Part shown: positions 45,685 to 55,800 of the stretch, piece after piece
Numbering within the stretch: the stretch's first letter is position 1
Layout: the number at the start of each line of letters is the position of its first letter
DNA from: DATFNI01 sp963787205
Lineage (GTDB): Bacteria; Bacteroidota; Rhodothermia; Balneolales; DATFMH01
Assembly (NCBI GenBank): GCA_963787205.1
Contig: CAWBCD010000016.1
Span: forward strand, 1-64,000
Direction: 5' to 3'
Length of the DNA stretch: 64,000 bases
Notes under the pieces: generated by a model
Told to the model about the DNA's origin: nothing
Seen by the model: only the letters and a program-made list of their open reading frames with translations
Database searches by the model: none
Translations under genes and position numbers: made by a program

Positions 45685-47445
45685 CTACAGCCCTTTCTGC
45701 CTCTTCTCCCCTGAAATAAAAAATGAAGGGTACTCTGTCTGTTCCAGCCGGTCGGCCTGTTGTTTCTCATTATAAAGGCGTTCCACGTCAGTTAAAGTGT
45801 CTACATCATCAGGGGATAGGTCCCACCGGATAGCTTTGAACCGGGGCAGCCGCAAGGTATATTTTGCCTTTGTTCGCTTATTCACCTGTATTTCGTCAAA
45901 CTCAACTTCTACAACGATTCCGGGACGAAGGGCCAGCGTTGGGCCGTATCTGTCGACCACAAGCTCCTTAATCTGTTGGTTTAACCGTTTCATCTCTGCG
46001 TCGGTATATCCTCCATATGCCTTGCCGATCGGTATGAATTCTTCCTCGTAGCGTTCGTCTTCATTAACACGAATGCCAAGTGTGAAATCAGAATAATAAC
46101 CGCCACGCTTGCCGCTTCCGGCATGGGCATACATGATGACCGTATCGAGCGATCCGCCCGGTTTTTTCACCTTCAGCCACGACTTTCCACGCTGACCGTA
46201 TTCATAGGTGCTGTCTTTCCGTTTGATCATCAATCCTTCATTACCATGCGCAATTGCACGGTTGAACAGTTGGTCCAACTCCTCAAAGTCCGCGACATCA
46301 AACTGGTTGGTATATGGGATGTCATGCTCTTGGCATACGCTTTCAAGTAATTTCCTTCGTTCGGTAAGTGCCAGGTCGAATACCGTCTTCTTTTCACAAA
46401 AAAGAATATCATAAGCCACAAAAAGCACAGGATAATTCGATAGGACCTTTTCCGAGGGCTTCTTTATACCCATCCGTTTCTGGAGCTGCTGGAACGGCTG
46501 GATCTTCTGCTCACGATAGACGCAGATTTCTCCATCGAGCACCAGAGGTGGGATGTTTCTCTTTTGGATAAACTGACCAACTTCCGGAAACGAACGGGTG
46601 ATATCATTCAGATCCCGTGAAAACAACAGGCTTTTCCGTCCATCAGTATGAAGCTGGCAACGCATCCCGTCAAATTTTTCTTCGGCAACATAATCCGAGA
46701 GATTCTCCAGTGAACGGCTTTCGATAGGGGTGGCAAGCATGAAGGACAAGGGATGAAATAAGCGGAATTGGGCCGTATCCAAGTCGTGTTTTGAGGCTAA
46801 TACCGCCGCACGTCCCAGGCTTCCGCTGATCATGTGAACGTAGCGGATCTGATCGGCATCCTCGTCAAAAGCACGAGCCAGAGCCTGCACGATACTCCGC
46901 GATTCAAAACCAATCCGGAGGGATCCCTGCGACATAATCCTCAGCAGATATTTAATCTCCAGTCCGGTCAGTTGTTTCCAGATTGACTGCAGGAATGCGG
47001 TCTTTTTATCACGCTCCGAGATAGTTACCAGATCTTCAAACCACTGTTGTACCTGTTGCAGCAAGACGGGACGTGGACTGCGTTTATTCTGTGCAGCCGG
47101 CATATTCTCCATCAGCTTCTGAATGGCTTCGGAACTGCTACCCGTGGCTGTCCTGCATGGCTTGAAGATGTGCTCGTAGTCGACTTCACAGAAGTCAGCG
47201 GCGCAAACACCAATCGTACGATGACCGACGGATGTCCTTCTTCCTGATATTTGTGAAAAGGCACCTTCACCCAGAAATTGGGCGGCTAGTTCGAGGTCTC
47301 TGTCATTCTCAAGTCCAGCCAGGTAATCTCTGGCGATGGTTATTTTGGTAATCGAGCCGTGGGTCTCGGAAATAGTTTGAGCTGTCTCAGCAAAGGTCCG
47401 TAATGAGTTAGCCGGAATAGGATAATATGGAACGTACTCAGTCAT
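45685..47445 (-). CDS. ATP-dependent DNA ligase (ligase-associated repair set)
   Basis: Seals DNA nicks using ATP. 586 residues from ATG 47445: an N-terminal DNA-binding domain (about 1-220; GLEIKYLLRIMSQGSLRIG), an adenylation domain with the nucleotide-lysine motif EEKFDGMR (Lys257), LDGEICVY, EGLMIKRKDSTYEYG and SWLKVKK, and an OB-fold to about 560 (GIVVEVEFDEIQ, YTLRLPRFKAIRWD). The start overlaps the exonuclease stop as ATGACTGA, which fixes it and implies coupling; an ATG six codons upstream is less likely. Family: ATP ligases found with an MBL-fold exonuclease in damage-response cassettes. Confidence 0.93.
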   Translation of the reverse strand: MTEYVPYYPIPANSLRTFAETAQTISETHGSITKITIARDYLAGLENDRDLELAAQFLGEGAFSQISGRRTSVGHRTIGVCAADFCEVDYEHIFKPCRTATGSSSEAIQKLMENMPAAQNKRSPRPVLLQQVQQWFEDLVTISERDKKTAFLQSIWKQLTGLEIKYLLRIMSQGSLRIGFESRSIVQALARAFDEDADQIRYVHMISGSLGRAAVLASKHDLDTAQFRLFHPLSFMLATPIESRSLENLSDYVAEEKFDGMRCQLHTDGRKSLLFSRDLNDITRSFPEVGQFIQKRNIPPLVLDGEICVYREQKIQPFQQLQKRMGIKKPSEKVLSNYPVLFVAYDILFCEKKTVFDLALTERRKLLESVCQEHDIPYTNQFDVADFEELDQLFNRAIAHGNEGLMIKRKDSTYEYGQRGKSWLKVKKPGGSLDTVIMYAHAGSGKRGGYYSDFTLGIRVNEDERYEEEFIPIGKAYGGYTDAEMKRLNQQIKELVVDRYGPTLALRPGIVVEVEFDEIQVNKRTKAKYTLRLPRFKAIRWDLSPDDVDTLTDVERLYNEKQQADRLEQTEYPSFFISGEKRQKGL

Positions 47446-48424
47446 CTGTGCTAACCTCTGCATGTAATGATGAGGCAGATATACCGCGTTGTCCGAGACA
47501 GTAACAGGGGATCTCCGGGTTGGGAGAATGCGTTACATACACATGCTGGGGTTGCAACTGCTCACACATATTCATCAGCTCAAAGAAATCGAGGTGATCA
47601 GACAGTGGGATCAGTTTGTCGATGGTCATCTGCACCCGGCGTGATTCGTGTGCTGCCCAGCCCGAAACATAAGCTATGCATGCCTTTGAGATGGAACCGA
47701 TCATGCCGTTGCCCATAGCCGAAGACGGGGTCACCAGGATGCTGCCGTTCACGGTGTCGCGGTTGTATCGTTCGAATTCTCCCAGATCATAACCAAATTC
47801 CTGATAGATCTTGCACAGGGGATAAGCACTACCATGGACTTGTATTCGATGTTCAAGCGGGGCCAGGGCCTGCATGATCTCCTGGGATTTACCCAGCGAA
47901 TAGCCGAGTAAGACGGGAGTGCAGCCATCGTCAAGAGCACTTTGAGCAAACTTCCGGATTTCTTCGAAGAGGGTCTCATGGGAATCCCATTTGTAGATTG
48001 GCAGACCAAATGTAGCTTCCGTGATCAGGCAATCCACCTGGTTCGGTAATTCAAAACCTTCACATGTTGGTGAGGCCGGCGTCCGGCAATCTCCTGTATA
48101 AAGCAGCGTGCCTTCATCCGACTCCACATATACCATAGCAGACCCAAGGATATGGCCGGCAGGGTAGAGTGTAACGCGGGCATCGGGCAGATCCAGCGGC
48201 TCATGAAATTTTATTGTCCTGATTTCACCCGTGAAGCCACGGGCCCGCATTAATCTGGCAGTCGGTTCGGTGGCAATCACCGGAATAGCCCGGTTACCCG
48301 GTACATGATCGGAGTGGGCATGAGAGATAAATATATATTTCGCCGCAGCTTTCCGGATGTCCAGCCCGATATCCAGATCGGGAAGACGTATGCCGTGAGA
48401 TCCGGTTGTTTTGAGTTTTATCAA
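47438..48424 (-). CDS. Ligase-associated MBL-fold DNA exonuclease
   Basis: 328-residue metallo-beta-lactamase-fold nuclease of the beta-CASP/SNM1-like type. Metal-binding SHAHSDHVPGN near 34-44, AGHILGSAMVYVES, TGDCRTPASPTC, ITEATFG, SGWAAHESRR and LSDHLDFFELMNM are in order. It matches the group annotated as ligase-associated DNA damage response exonuclease. It overlaps the ligase gene by 8 bases. The usual DEXH helicase and PdeM-like phosphoesterase of this cassette are not in the window. Confidence 0.92.
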   Translation of the reverse strand: MIKLKTTGSHGIRLPDLDIGLDIRKAAAKYIFISHAHSDHVPGNRAIPVIATEPTARLMRARGFTGEIRTIKFHEPLDLPDARVTLYPAGHILGSAMVYVESDEGTLLYTGDCRTPASPTCEGFELPNQVDCLITEATFGLPIYKWDSHETLFEEIRKFAQSALDDGCTPVLLGYSLGKSQEIMQALAPLEHRIQVHGSAYPLCKIYQEFGYDLGEFERYNRDTVNGSILVTPSSAMGNGMIGSISKACIAYVSGWAAHESRRVQMTIDKLIPLSDHLDFFELMNMCEQLQPQHVYVTHSPNPEIPCYCLGQRGISASSLHAEVSTDD

Positions 48425-48612
48425 GATCGAATGAATTTTGTTTTTTCCCCTCCTTTGGAGGGGTTAGGCGTGGGGTGATCCAGCGTCACACTAGGCAATA
48501 ATCGGCTGCCGGGTAATGAAACGCTGCTTAACCCGCCCCGGCCCCTCGGATGGAGGGGAGAAATACGCCATAATTATAACACTTCATACTGACAACGTGG
48601 TGTCACTATCAG

Positions 48613-49566
48613 TCACATCTTAACAGGGGTCTGGCCTCCCGGTTCCTCTGATTGCTGTTTAGCCGGGAAAACAAGAGAAGCAACAATTGATACGGTCAGC
48701 AAAAAGGCAATAACAATAAGGGATAGTTCGGTGCTAATGTGCACATAATGCTCGATAAGCATTTTGATACCGATAAACGTGAGGATTCCTGAGAGTCCAT
48801 AATGCAGGAAATGAAACTTTTCCATGATGCCGGCCAGGGTAAAGTACAAGGCACGCAGGCCCAATATGGCAAATACGTTGGAGCTGAAAACAATAAAAGT
48901 ATCGCGAGTGATGCCGAGTATGGCGGGAATGGAGTCGACGGCAAACAAAATGTCGGACGTTTCGATGACCACGAGTACGACCAGGAGGGGTGTGGCAATC
49001 AGCTTTTTATTTTCCTTAATGAAGAAACGATCTTCGTGGAAATCATGGGTTATGGGAAGCATTCTTCTAAGGATGCGCAATATGGGATTTTTCTCCGGAT
49101 GAACTTCCTTATCCTTTTCAAAAGCCATCTTTACTCCGGTGTATACAAGAAAAGCACCAAAAATGTAGATAGTCCACGCGAAATGGTTAAGCAGAGCCAC
49201 GCCGGCAATGATAAAGAGGAAGCGCATGATAAGTGCTCCCAAAATACCATAAAACAAGACTTCGTGTTGGTAGCGTGGAGCGACGCCGAAATATTTAAAG
49301 ATGAGCAGGAACACGAAGATATTGTCCATACTCAGCGATTTCTCGATCAGATACCCGGTGAAATAATCAATCCCTTGCTGATGCCCCATAAAAATGTATA
49401 CACCGGCACCAAATACAATTGAGAGCGCAATCCAGATGAATGTCCAGGTGAGCGATTCCTTAATAGTTATCTTGTGGGATTCCCTGTTGAAGACCCACAG
49501 ATCGACTCCAAGCATGATCAGGATGAAAACAACATATGCCGTCCAAAGTAGTAAAGAATGATGCAT
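48613..49566 (-). CDS. TerC/Alx-family membrane protein
   Basis: 317 residues with about eight to nine membrane helices. Family markers: YFTGYLIEKSLSMDNIFVFLLIF (acidic residues within the membrane) and ETSDILFAVDSIPAILGIT, plus a basic cytoplasmic loop (KDKEVHPEKNP ... ITHDFHEDRFFIKENKKL). Closer to Alx than to short TerC proteins. Alx/TerC members are linked to manganese homeostasis in other bacteria. About 190 bases upstream of the exonuclease on the same strand, but separated by hairpins; functional link unclear. Confidence 0.9.
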   Translation of the reverse strand: MHHSLLLWTAYVVFILIMLGVDLWVFNRESHKITIKESLTWTFIWIALSIVFGAGVYIFMGHQQGIDYFTGYLIEKSLSMDNIFVFLLIFKYFGVAPRYQHEVLFYGILGALIMRFLFIIAGVALLNHFAWTIYIFGAFLVYTGVKMAFEKDKEVHPEKNPILRILRRMLPITHDFHEDRFFIKENKKLIATPLLVVLVVIETSDILFAVDSIPAILGITRDTFIVFSSNVFAILGLRALYFTLAGIMEKFHFLHYGLSGILTFIGIKMLIEHYVHISTELSLIVIAFLLTVSIVASLVFPAKQQSEEPGGQTPVKM

Positions 49567-49840
49567 CTGGAATCGAAATCTGTTTTAAAGTGGTAGCTGA
49601 TGTGCGGTTTAAATATGACGTAATATCCTATACGGGGATTGCGGAATAATTCTTCAATTCATCCTCCAAAATAAAACAAGATGAAGCCCTTTAGTTTGGG
49701 TTACAATCAGTTCCCTTCGGTAATATCGGCAAAGTTACGCATAGAAACCGGTAATCTGAAGGCAGAAAGGAACGCATGGATGTGCTATCTTTTTGTATGT
49801 TCACAGAAGGAACAAACATTGACTAAGTGATGCAAATACT

Positions 49841-50125
49841 ATGGAGACCAATAATAAGCGTGCTCACATTCTCCTTAGTGGACGAGTTCAGGGAGTGGGT
49901 TTCCGGTACTTCGTGCAGCGTACCGCCCGGGGAATGTCGCTTCATGGCTGGGTCCGCAACCTGCCGGACGGTCGTGTTGAAGCTGTATTTGAAGGCGACG
50001 AAGAGCATGTGAGGAAAGCCATCAAAGCGTGTGAGATAGGTCCCGGCACAGCCCGTGTCGAAAATATCAATGTAGACTGGGAAGAACCGAAGGAGTCGCA
50101 CGATGGGTTCCGGATCACATTCTGA
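49841..50125 (+). CDS. acyP: Acylphosphatase
   Basis: 94-residue enzyme hydrolysing acyl phosphates such as acetyl phosphate. The phosphate-binding SGRVQGVGFRYFVQ (catalytic Arg) and GWVRNLPDGRVEAVFEG (catalytic Asn) are both complete; DGFRITF ends the fold. Full length. Overlaps the thpR frame by 23 bases, so they are co-transcribed. Confidence 0.95.
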   Translation: METNNKRAHILLSGRVQGVGFRYFVQRTARGMSLHGWVRNLPDGRVEAVFEGDEEHVRKAIKACEIGPGTARVENINVDWEEPKESHDGFRITF

Positions 50126-50708
50126 GGAAAGCCACAGGAAAGCTGATGGAGAGCGACTGTTTATCGCTATCGATATACCCGAAGAAGTGCGAAGGACATT
50201 TAAAAAAACAGCCGAATCAATAGAGCTGAATAACGCCCGGTACAGCCGTCTCGACCAGATGCATCTGACGCTTCGATTTCTTGGAAATGTACCTGGGGAT
50301 CGGAAGGAAAAGCTTATTCAAATGCTACACGATATCCATTTACCATCGTTTGAATTGGACACAGATTCTCTGGGAGTTTTTCCAAAGCGTGGTATGTCCC
50401 GGATATTATGGGTCGGATTAAAGGAATCCGATGTTCTGAACGAACTTCAGCGATCCATTGAAGATGTCGTTGAAAAATGCGGCTTTGAGGCGTATAACAA
50501 ACCCTGGCATCCTCATATTACCCTGGCGCGACTGAAGGGGAGAAATCACCTTACGCAGGAAATCCTTGAAGAATCTTCAGCGCAAAATGAAACAATGAGA
50601 TTTCCGGTTGATGCATTTTATCTCTATCGCAGCGAATTCAAGAAAAGCGGTGCTGTATATTCCATTCAGGAAACGTTCAAACTCGTCAACGGCTCGAAAG
50701 ATGCATAA
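50103..50708 (+). CDS. thpR: RNA 2',3'-cyclic phosphodiesterase (2H family, ThpR-like)
   Basis: 201 residues. Two H-x-T motifs define the 2H fold: MHLTLRFLGNV near 54-64 and WHPHITLARLKG near 136-147. ERLFIAIDIPEEVR is the family start strand, so the first 16 residues (MGSGSHSEESHRKADG) may be an extension. The ATG at 50103 lies inside acyP. Hydrolyses 2',3'-cyclic phosphate RNA ends or acts as 2'-5' RNA ligase in vitro; cell role unclear. Confidence 0.92.
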   Translation: MGSGSHSEESHRKADGERLFIAIDIPEEVRRTFKKTAESIELNNARYSRLDQMHLTLRFLGNVPGDRKEKLIQMLHDIHLPSFELDTDSLGVFPKRGMSRILWVGLKESDVLNELQRSIEDVVEKCGFEAYNKPWHPHITLARLKGRNHLTQEILEESSAQNETMRFPVDAFYLYRSEFKKSGAVYSIQETFKLVNGSKDA

Positions 50709-50741
50709 TTCCATTATTCCAGCATTCCAGTACTTCATCTT

Positions 50742-51506
50742 ATGATATTAAGAAAGATTAACAGCGACTGGTGGGGCATATCTCAGACATCGCACGCGTG
50801 GCTGGCTGGACAGATTGCCAGAGCCTGGGGAAATCAGCACTTCTTAGTGCTTGAACCCAAACGAGAGCTGCTTTTGGCCGCGGAATTACATGACATCGGA
50901 TGGACAAACTGGGAGGGACAACCGGAAATAAATGTTGAAACTGGTCTCCCATACAATTTTCTGGACATGCCGCTTTTAAAACATATTTCCATCTGGAAAA
51001 ACGGTTCTGAAAAAGCAATGACCATCAGCCGGTTTGTAGCGTGGCTGGTGTCATGTCATAACAGTTATTTGCTGAATTTCAGGCGCCTCGACGAAGAGCC
51101 TGAAGAGATTCAAACAGAAGCAGAGATGTTTTTGGATGAACAAAAAGTGCTACAGAATGAACTTATTCAATCGATGCTGGGTGACAAGCGATATCGTCCT
51201 CTCTTGACGGAAGCTTCCATGCTTAAATACCAACAACTGCTCCGGACATGGGATTATTTTTCTTTGGTTCTTTGCATAGGAGATTCGGAAGAGGTTGAAA
51301 TTCCGATTGGGGTCGCATATGGTCGTCAACAATCAATTACGGTAAAGAAAAGTGGATCGGATTTCAGATATCGCGTTAACCCATGGCCGTTTTTTGAAGA
51401 AACGGTTAGCGTAGGTTGCGAAGCAGCCAGATTGAAGAAAGCGAAGAAATTTGATAGAGACTTACGGGAAATGCGGATGCTGGAATGGGAGTTGGTGCCG
51501 GGGTAA
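50742..51506 (+). CDS. DUF3891 family protein
   Basis: 254 residues, matching DUF3891: MILRKINSDWWGISQTSHAWLAGQIARAWGN pattern split over the start, AAELHDIGWTNWEG (HD-like His-Asp pair near 46-47), VAWLVSCHNSYLLNF, and a late NPWPFFEETVSVGCEA. The His-Asp and His residues suggest a metal-dependent hydrolase like HD-domain proteins, but no activity is known. It starts 33 bases after thpR and probably completes the acyP-thpR operon. Confidence 0.8.
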   Translation: MILRKINSDWWGISQTSHAWLAGQIARAWGNQHFLVLEPKRELLLAAELHDIGWTNWEGQPEINVETGLPYNFLDMPLLKHISIWKNGSEKAMTISRFVAWLVSCHNSYLLNFRRLDEEPEEIQTEAEMFLDEQKVLQNELIQSMLGDKRYRPLLTEASMLKYQQLLRTWDYFSLVLCIGDSEEVEIPIGVAYGRQQSITVKKSGSDFRYRVNPWPFFEETVSVGCEAARLKKAKKFDRDLREMRMLEWELVPG

Positions 51507-51511
51507 TGTAG

Positions 51512-51530
51512 GCCGGACTGCCAGTCCGGC
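51512..51530. repeat. Palindromic repeat, copy 1
   Basis: GCCGGACT, GCC, AGTCCGGC. Directly after the DUF3891 gene. Shares the GGACT core with copy 2 at 51760-51778. Confidence 0.6.
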
Positions 51531-51759
51531 AAGCACAAACGTTTAAATTGTAATCATCGTAATACAATCTCAGGCAAAAGAAGTGATCGCAGGGTGGGTT
51601 AGGAATGTTTAAAAAAACTGGTGTCGTTTACAGGCTATTGTACCGCCTTTTAGGATAAAGTATACGACGATTCATTCTGCAACCAATTTTGCCAATAATT
51701 AGTCTGACTATAGGTTAAAAACACAACATACGCATTGAGTATCTGAAACGATTGTTCTT

Positions 51760-51778
51760 GTCGGACTGGCAGTCCGAC
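51760..51778. repeat. Palindromic repeat, copy 2
   Basis: GTCGGACT, GGC, AGTCCGAC. The loop is the complement of the loop in copy 1, as if the two copies were inverted with respect to each other. Confidence 0.6.
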
Positions 51779-51800
51779 CTGCGATTGTTGCAACAGATGA

Positions 51801-51820
51801 TTCCGGCCTGGACGCCGGAA
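51801..51820. repeat. Inverted repeat
   Basis: TTCCGGC (51801-51807), CTGGAC, GCCGGAA (51814-51820). Confidence 0.5.
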
Positions 51821-51899
51821 CCAGCCTGATGAGCGGTAATGGAATGCTGCAAGTTATTATCTTGTAAAAGAAGGAAAGTGAGTTTTAAAAAGGATTCCA

Positions 51900-52655
51900 A
51901 TGAAACATTACATCATCACAGGAGCTTCGAGGGGATTTGGACGCTATCTGGCAGAGGCCTTGGCGGGAGACAACACGACATTCCATCTGGTCGCCCGCAG
52001 CAACATGAGAGAGGTTCAGGAGGCAATCGAAAAGAAAGGTGGTAAAGTGTACGTACATCATGCAGATCTGTCTGATACTCACAAACTCGCCGGTTTGAAT
52101 CATGATATTTTCAAAAAAATTGACTGGCAGCAGGCCGAATATATTGCACTGGTCAATAATGCGGGTATGCTCGAACCGGTTGGTCCGGTCGGCAAGTATG
52201 ATCCGGAGACATACCGGAAAAGCCTGGAGGTTAACTTTACAGCGCCATTGCTGTTGACTCATCTTTTTGTTCATGAAGTGCAGGAATGGGCGTGCCGAAA
52301 GCAGGTCGTAATGATCTCTTCAGGCGCTGCTACGAAAGCATATTACGGTTGGAGCAACTATTGCAGCACAAAAGCAGGGCTTAATCGTTTCACAGAAACC
52401 CTGGCTCTGGAGCAGAAAGGTTTTATGCATCCAGTAGAAGCTTTTGCCTTCAACCCGGGCCGCATAGACACCCAAATGCAGAATGTTATTCGAGAGCAAT
52501 CTGCAGATGATTTCCCACTTGTGGACGATTTCATCCGATCGAAGGAAAAAGGTCATTTAGGAGATCCTGCAAAAATAGCGACAAAGCTTGTGCGGTTGAT
52601 GAATAATGGCAATGTGCCGACCGGAAAGATGATTGTGGCGGCAGAGATGGAATGA
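51900..52655 (+). CDS. Short-chain dehydrogenase/reductase (sepiapterin- or benzil-reductase-like)
   Basis: 251 residues. NADP(H)-binding TGASRGFG near 7-14, VNNAG near 84-88, catalytic Ser in MISSGAA and Y-x-x-x-K in NYCSTKAG. NPGRIDTQMQ is typical of the YueD/BzrA and sepiapterin-reductase-like group. Substrate unknown. An AT-rich leader AAAAAGGATTCCA precedes the ATG, giving AAGGA as ribosome-binding site. Monocistronic. Confidence 0.85.
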   Translation: MKHYIITGASRGFGRYLAEALAGDNTTFHLVARSNMREVQEAIEKKGGKVYVHHADLSDTHKLAGLNHDIFKKIDWQQAEYIALVNNAGMLEPVGPVGKYDPETYRKSLEVNFTAPLLLTHLFVHEVQEWACRKQVVMISSGAATKAYYGWSNYCSTKAGLNRFTETLALEQKGFMHPVEAFAFNPGRIDTQMQNVIREQSADDFPLVDDFIRSKEKGHLGDPAKIATKLVRLMNNGNVPTGKMIVAAEME

Positions 52656-52811
52656 AAACCAAGTATGGGTTTCGGGTTATTTGATGTGTGGGATGTGGCA
52701 TAAACCCGAAATATTTTACTGTTTCCCGAACGTTAAAATTGTATCTTAATCCGGTGATCCGCCATTTGTGTGTACTATTCATAATATCAGTTAAATCAGC
52801 AATATCTGCCC

Positions 52812-55800
52812 ATGAACCCGTATAGTCACCTGCATTGTCATACCCAGTTTAGTTTGCTTGACGGAGCCGCGCGCATCGAAGATATGATCCAGAAAGCGGC
52901 GGATCATGGGATGCCGGGTGTGGCTATCACCGATCACGGTAATATGTTTGGTGTCCCGCATTTTGTAAATGAGGCCCAGAAGCGCGGGATCAAACCTATT
53001 GTCGGGTGTGAGTTCTACATCACTCCGAGTGGAATGAAAGACAGGGAAGACCGGACCCGTTACCACCAGGTGTTGCTGGCAAAAAATATGACGGGTTATC
53101 GCAACCTGGCCAAGTTGTGCTCTCTGGGATATGTCGAGGGCCTGTATTACAAACCGCGGATCGATAAGAAAACGCTGGAAGAGTACTCGGAAGGATTGAT
53201 TGCAACGACTTGTTGTATCGCCTCTGAGATCAATCAGGCCATTATCAAAAAGGGAGAAGATGAGGCTAAAAAGATTTTTGAGTGGTATCTGAGCCTGTTT
53301 GGCGAAGATTACTACATCGAATTGCAACGGCATGGTCTGAAAGATCAGGATACCTGTAACGAGGTGCTCATCCGGTGGAGCAGGGAATACGGCGTAAAGA
53401 TGATCGCCACAAATGATAGTCATTACACGAACAAAGAAGATTCGGAAGCTCATGATATCCTGCTTGCCCTCCAGACAAACGCAGACCTGAATGATCCCAA
53501 ACGTTTTCGGTTTACGGACGACTACAACAATCTGAACCCGGAGTTTTACCTGAAGACGCCGGAAGAGATGCAGGAACTGTTCAAGGATGTTCCTGAGGCT
53601 ATTGATAATACCATCGAAATCGTCGAAAAAACAGAGATTCTGCAACTGAATTCGGATCTGCTCCTGCCCACTTTCCGGGTGCCACCGGAATACAAGAGCA
53701 ATGATGATTATCTGCGTTACCTCACTTATGAAGGTGCCAAAAAGCGATATGGTGAGCTGACCGAAGAGGTCTCGCAACGCATCGAGCACGAGCTTAAGAT
53801 TATCGAGCAGATGGGTTTTGCCGGGTACTTCCTGATCGTACAGGGTTTTACCAGCGAAGCCAGGAAGCGTGGTGTGTTTGTGGGTCCGGGTCGTGGTTCG
53901 GCGGCTGGAAGCGTCGTGGCCTACTGTATCGGGATCATCAATATCGATCCGATGAAGTACGATCTGCTGTTTGAGCGGTTCCTGAATCCCGAGCGGGTGT
54001 CCCCGCCTGATATCGATATCGACTTTGATGATGTAGGCCGCCAGACGGTCATCGATTATGTGGTCGAGGAATATGGCCGGCAGAATGTGTCTCAGATCGT
54101 TACATACGGCACCATGAAAGCCAAAACGGCAATCCGGGATGTAGGTCGCGTGTTGGGAGTGCCGCTGGCTGAGGTCAATCGCATAGCAAAATTATTCCCC
54201 GACCGTCCGGGAATTGATACGTTTGCTAAAGTGCTTGATCCCGAAAAAAATCCGGATACCTACCAGAATATCAAGCAGCTCTTCGAGGATCCTGAGCCGC
54301 AGATCCGTCGGATGATGAAATTTGCCCGAACACTGGAAGGATCGGCACGGCAGACCGGTATTCATGCGGCCGGAGTGATCATAGCCCCCGGCAAGGTGTA
54401 TGATTACGTACCGGTAGCCCTGTCCAAGGAAAAAGATGTCATCACCCAGTATGATGGTCCATCCGCTGAAAAATGCGGCCTGCTGAAAATGGACTTCCTG
54501 GGTCTGAAGACCTTGTCCATCCTGAAGACGGCTATGCAGTACATCAAAAAGAATTACGGGAAGGAATATACCATCGATACAATACCGCTGGAGGACGAGA
54601 AGACCTTCGAACTCTACCAGCGTGGGGAGACGGTGGGGACTTTCCAGTTTGAGTCGGATGGCATGCGCAAGTACCTGAAAGAGCTCAAACCGACCACGAT
54701 CGATGACCTGATTGCTATGAATGCCCTGTACCGGCCGGGGCCAATCCAGTTTATCCCGACCTACATCGCCCGGAAGCTTGGCACTGAGAAGGTTGAGTAC
54801 CCGCATCCAAGTCTGGAAAAGGTACTCAAGGCGACGTACGGCATCATGGTCTACCAGGAGCAGATCATGCAGGTAGCGCAGATCATGGCTGGTTATACAC
54901 TGGGAGAAGCCGATCTGCTTCGCCGGGCCATGGGTAAGAAGAAAGTCGAGGTTATGGAGAAGCAGCGCGAGATATTTATCGGTCGGGCTGTGGAACGGGG
55001 CGTTGATAAAGAAACGGCGGTGGATGTTTTCGAGAAGATGGCCTATTTCGCAGGGTACGGTTTCAATAAATCGCACGCGGCCGCTTATTCGGTTGTAGCT
55101 TACCAGACGGGCTATTTCAAGGCAAATTACCCTGCTGAGTACATGGCTTCGGTGCTGACACACAACATGAACGATATCAAAAAGGTGTCTTCTTTCATCG
55201 AAGAATGTCAGCGTATGGGTATTGCCGTGGACCCGCCAAACGTGAACACGGGTGCCGGGAACTTTGTAGTGCGGGATGGCCGGATCCAGTATGGAATGGA
55301 AGCCATTAAAGGTGTGGGAAGTCATGCTGTCGAACAATTGGTGGAAGAGCGTGAAGAGAAGGGGACTTTCAACAGTATCTTTGACTTTACGGGCAGGGTG
55401 GATCTTCGCTCCTGTAACAGGAAAACGATTGAGAGTTTGATTACCGCGGGGGCCTTCGATAGCATTCACAGTAACCGCGCTCAACTGATGGAAAGCCTGG
55501 ATGACGCGCTTCAATACGGCCAGCGCAAGCAACAGGATGAGCAGCTCAACCAGATCAGCCTTTTCGAAGCTGGTGGAAACGGCAGTGTCATTCCTGAACC
55601 GAGTTTGCGTGAGGCTCAGCAGTGGACCAATATCGAGCGTTTAAAGAAGGAACGGGAACTCATCGGGTTTTATCTGAGCGGTCATCCTCTGGATAAGTTT
55701 AAAGATGATATTTCACTGTTTTGTAGTCACCAATTGTTGGCTGAAAAGCTGGAAGAACTGGATGACCGTGCACCGGTTACGTGTGCCGGCATCATTACAT

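Larger units (their letters stand above)
51507..51899. other. Intergenic region with three palindromes
   Basis: About 390 bases without a gene. It holds three GC-rich inverted repeats (listed separately). No terminator T run or promoter is clear. Confidence 0.5.

Noticed and set aside
52791..53789. 332-codon open frame antisense to the dnaE start
   Set aside because: Same reason; composition follows the reverse of dnaE codons.
54192..55532. 446-codon open frame antisense to dnaE
   Set aside because: It is a shadow of the dnaE coding strand; no signal, motif or ribosome-binding site, and dnaE is a certain gene.
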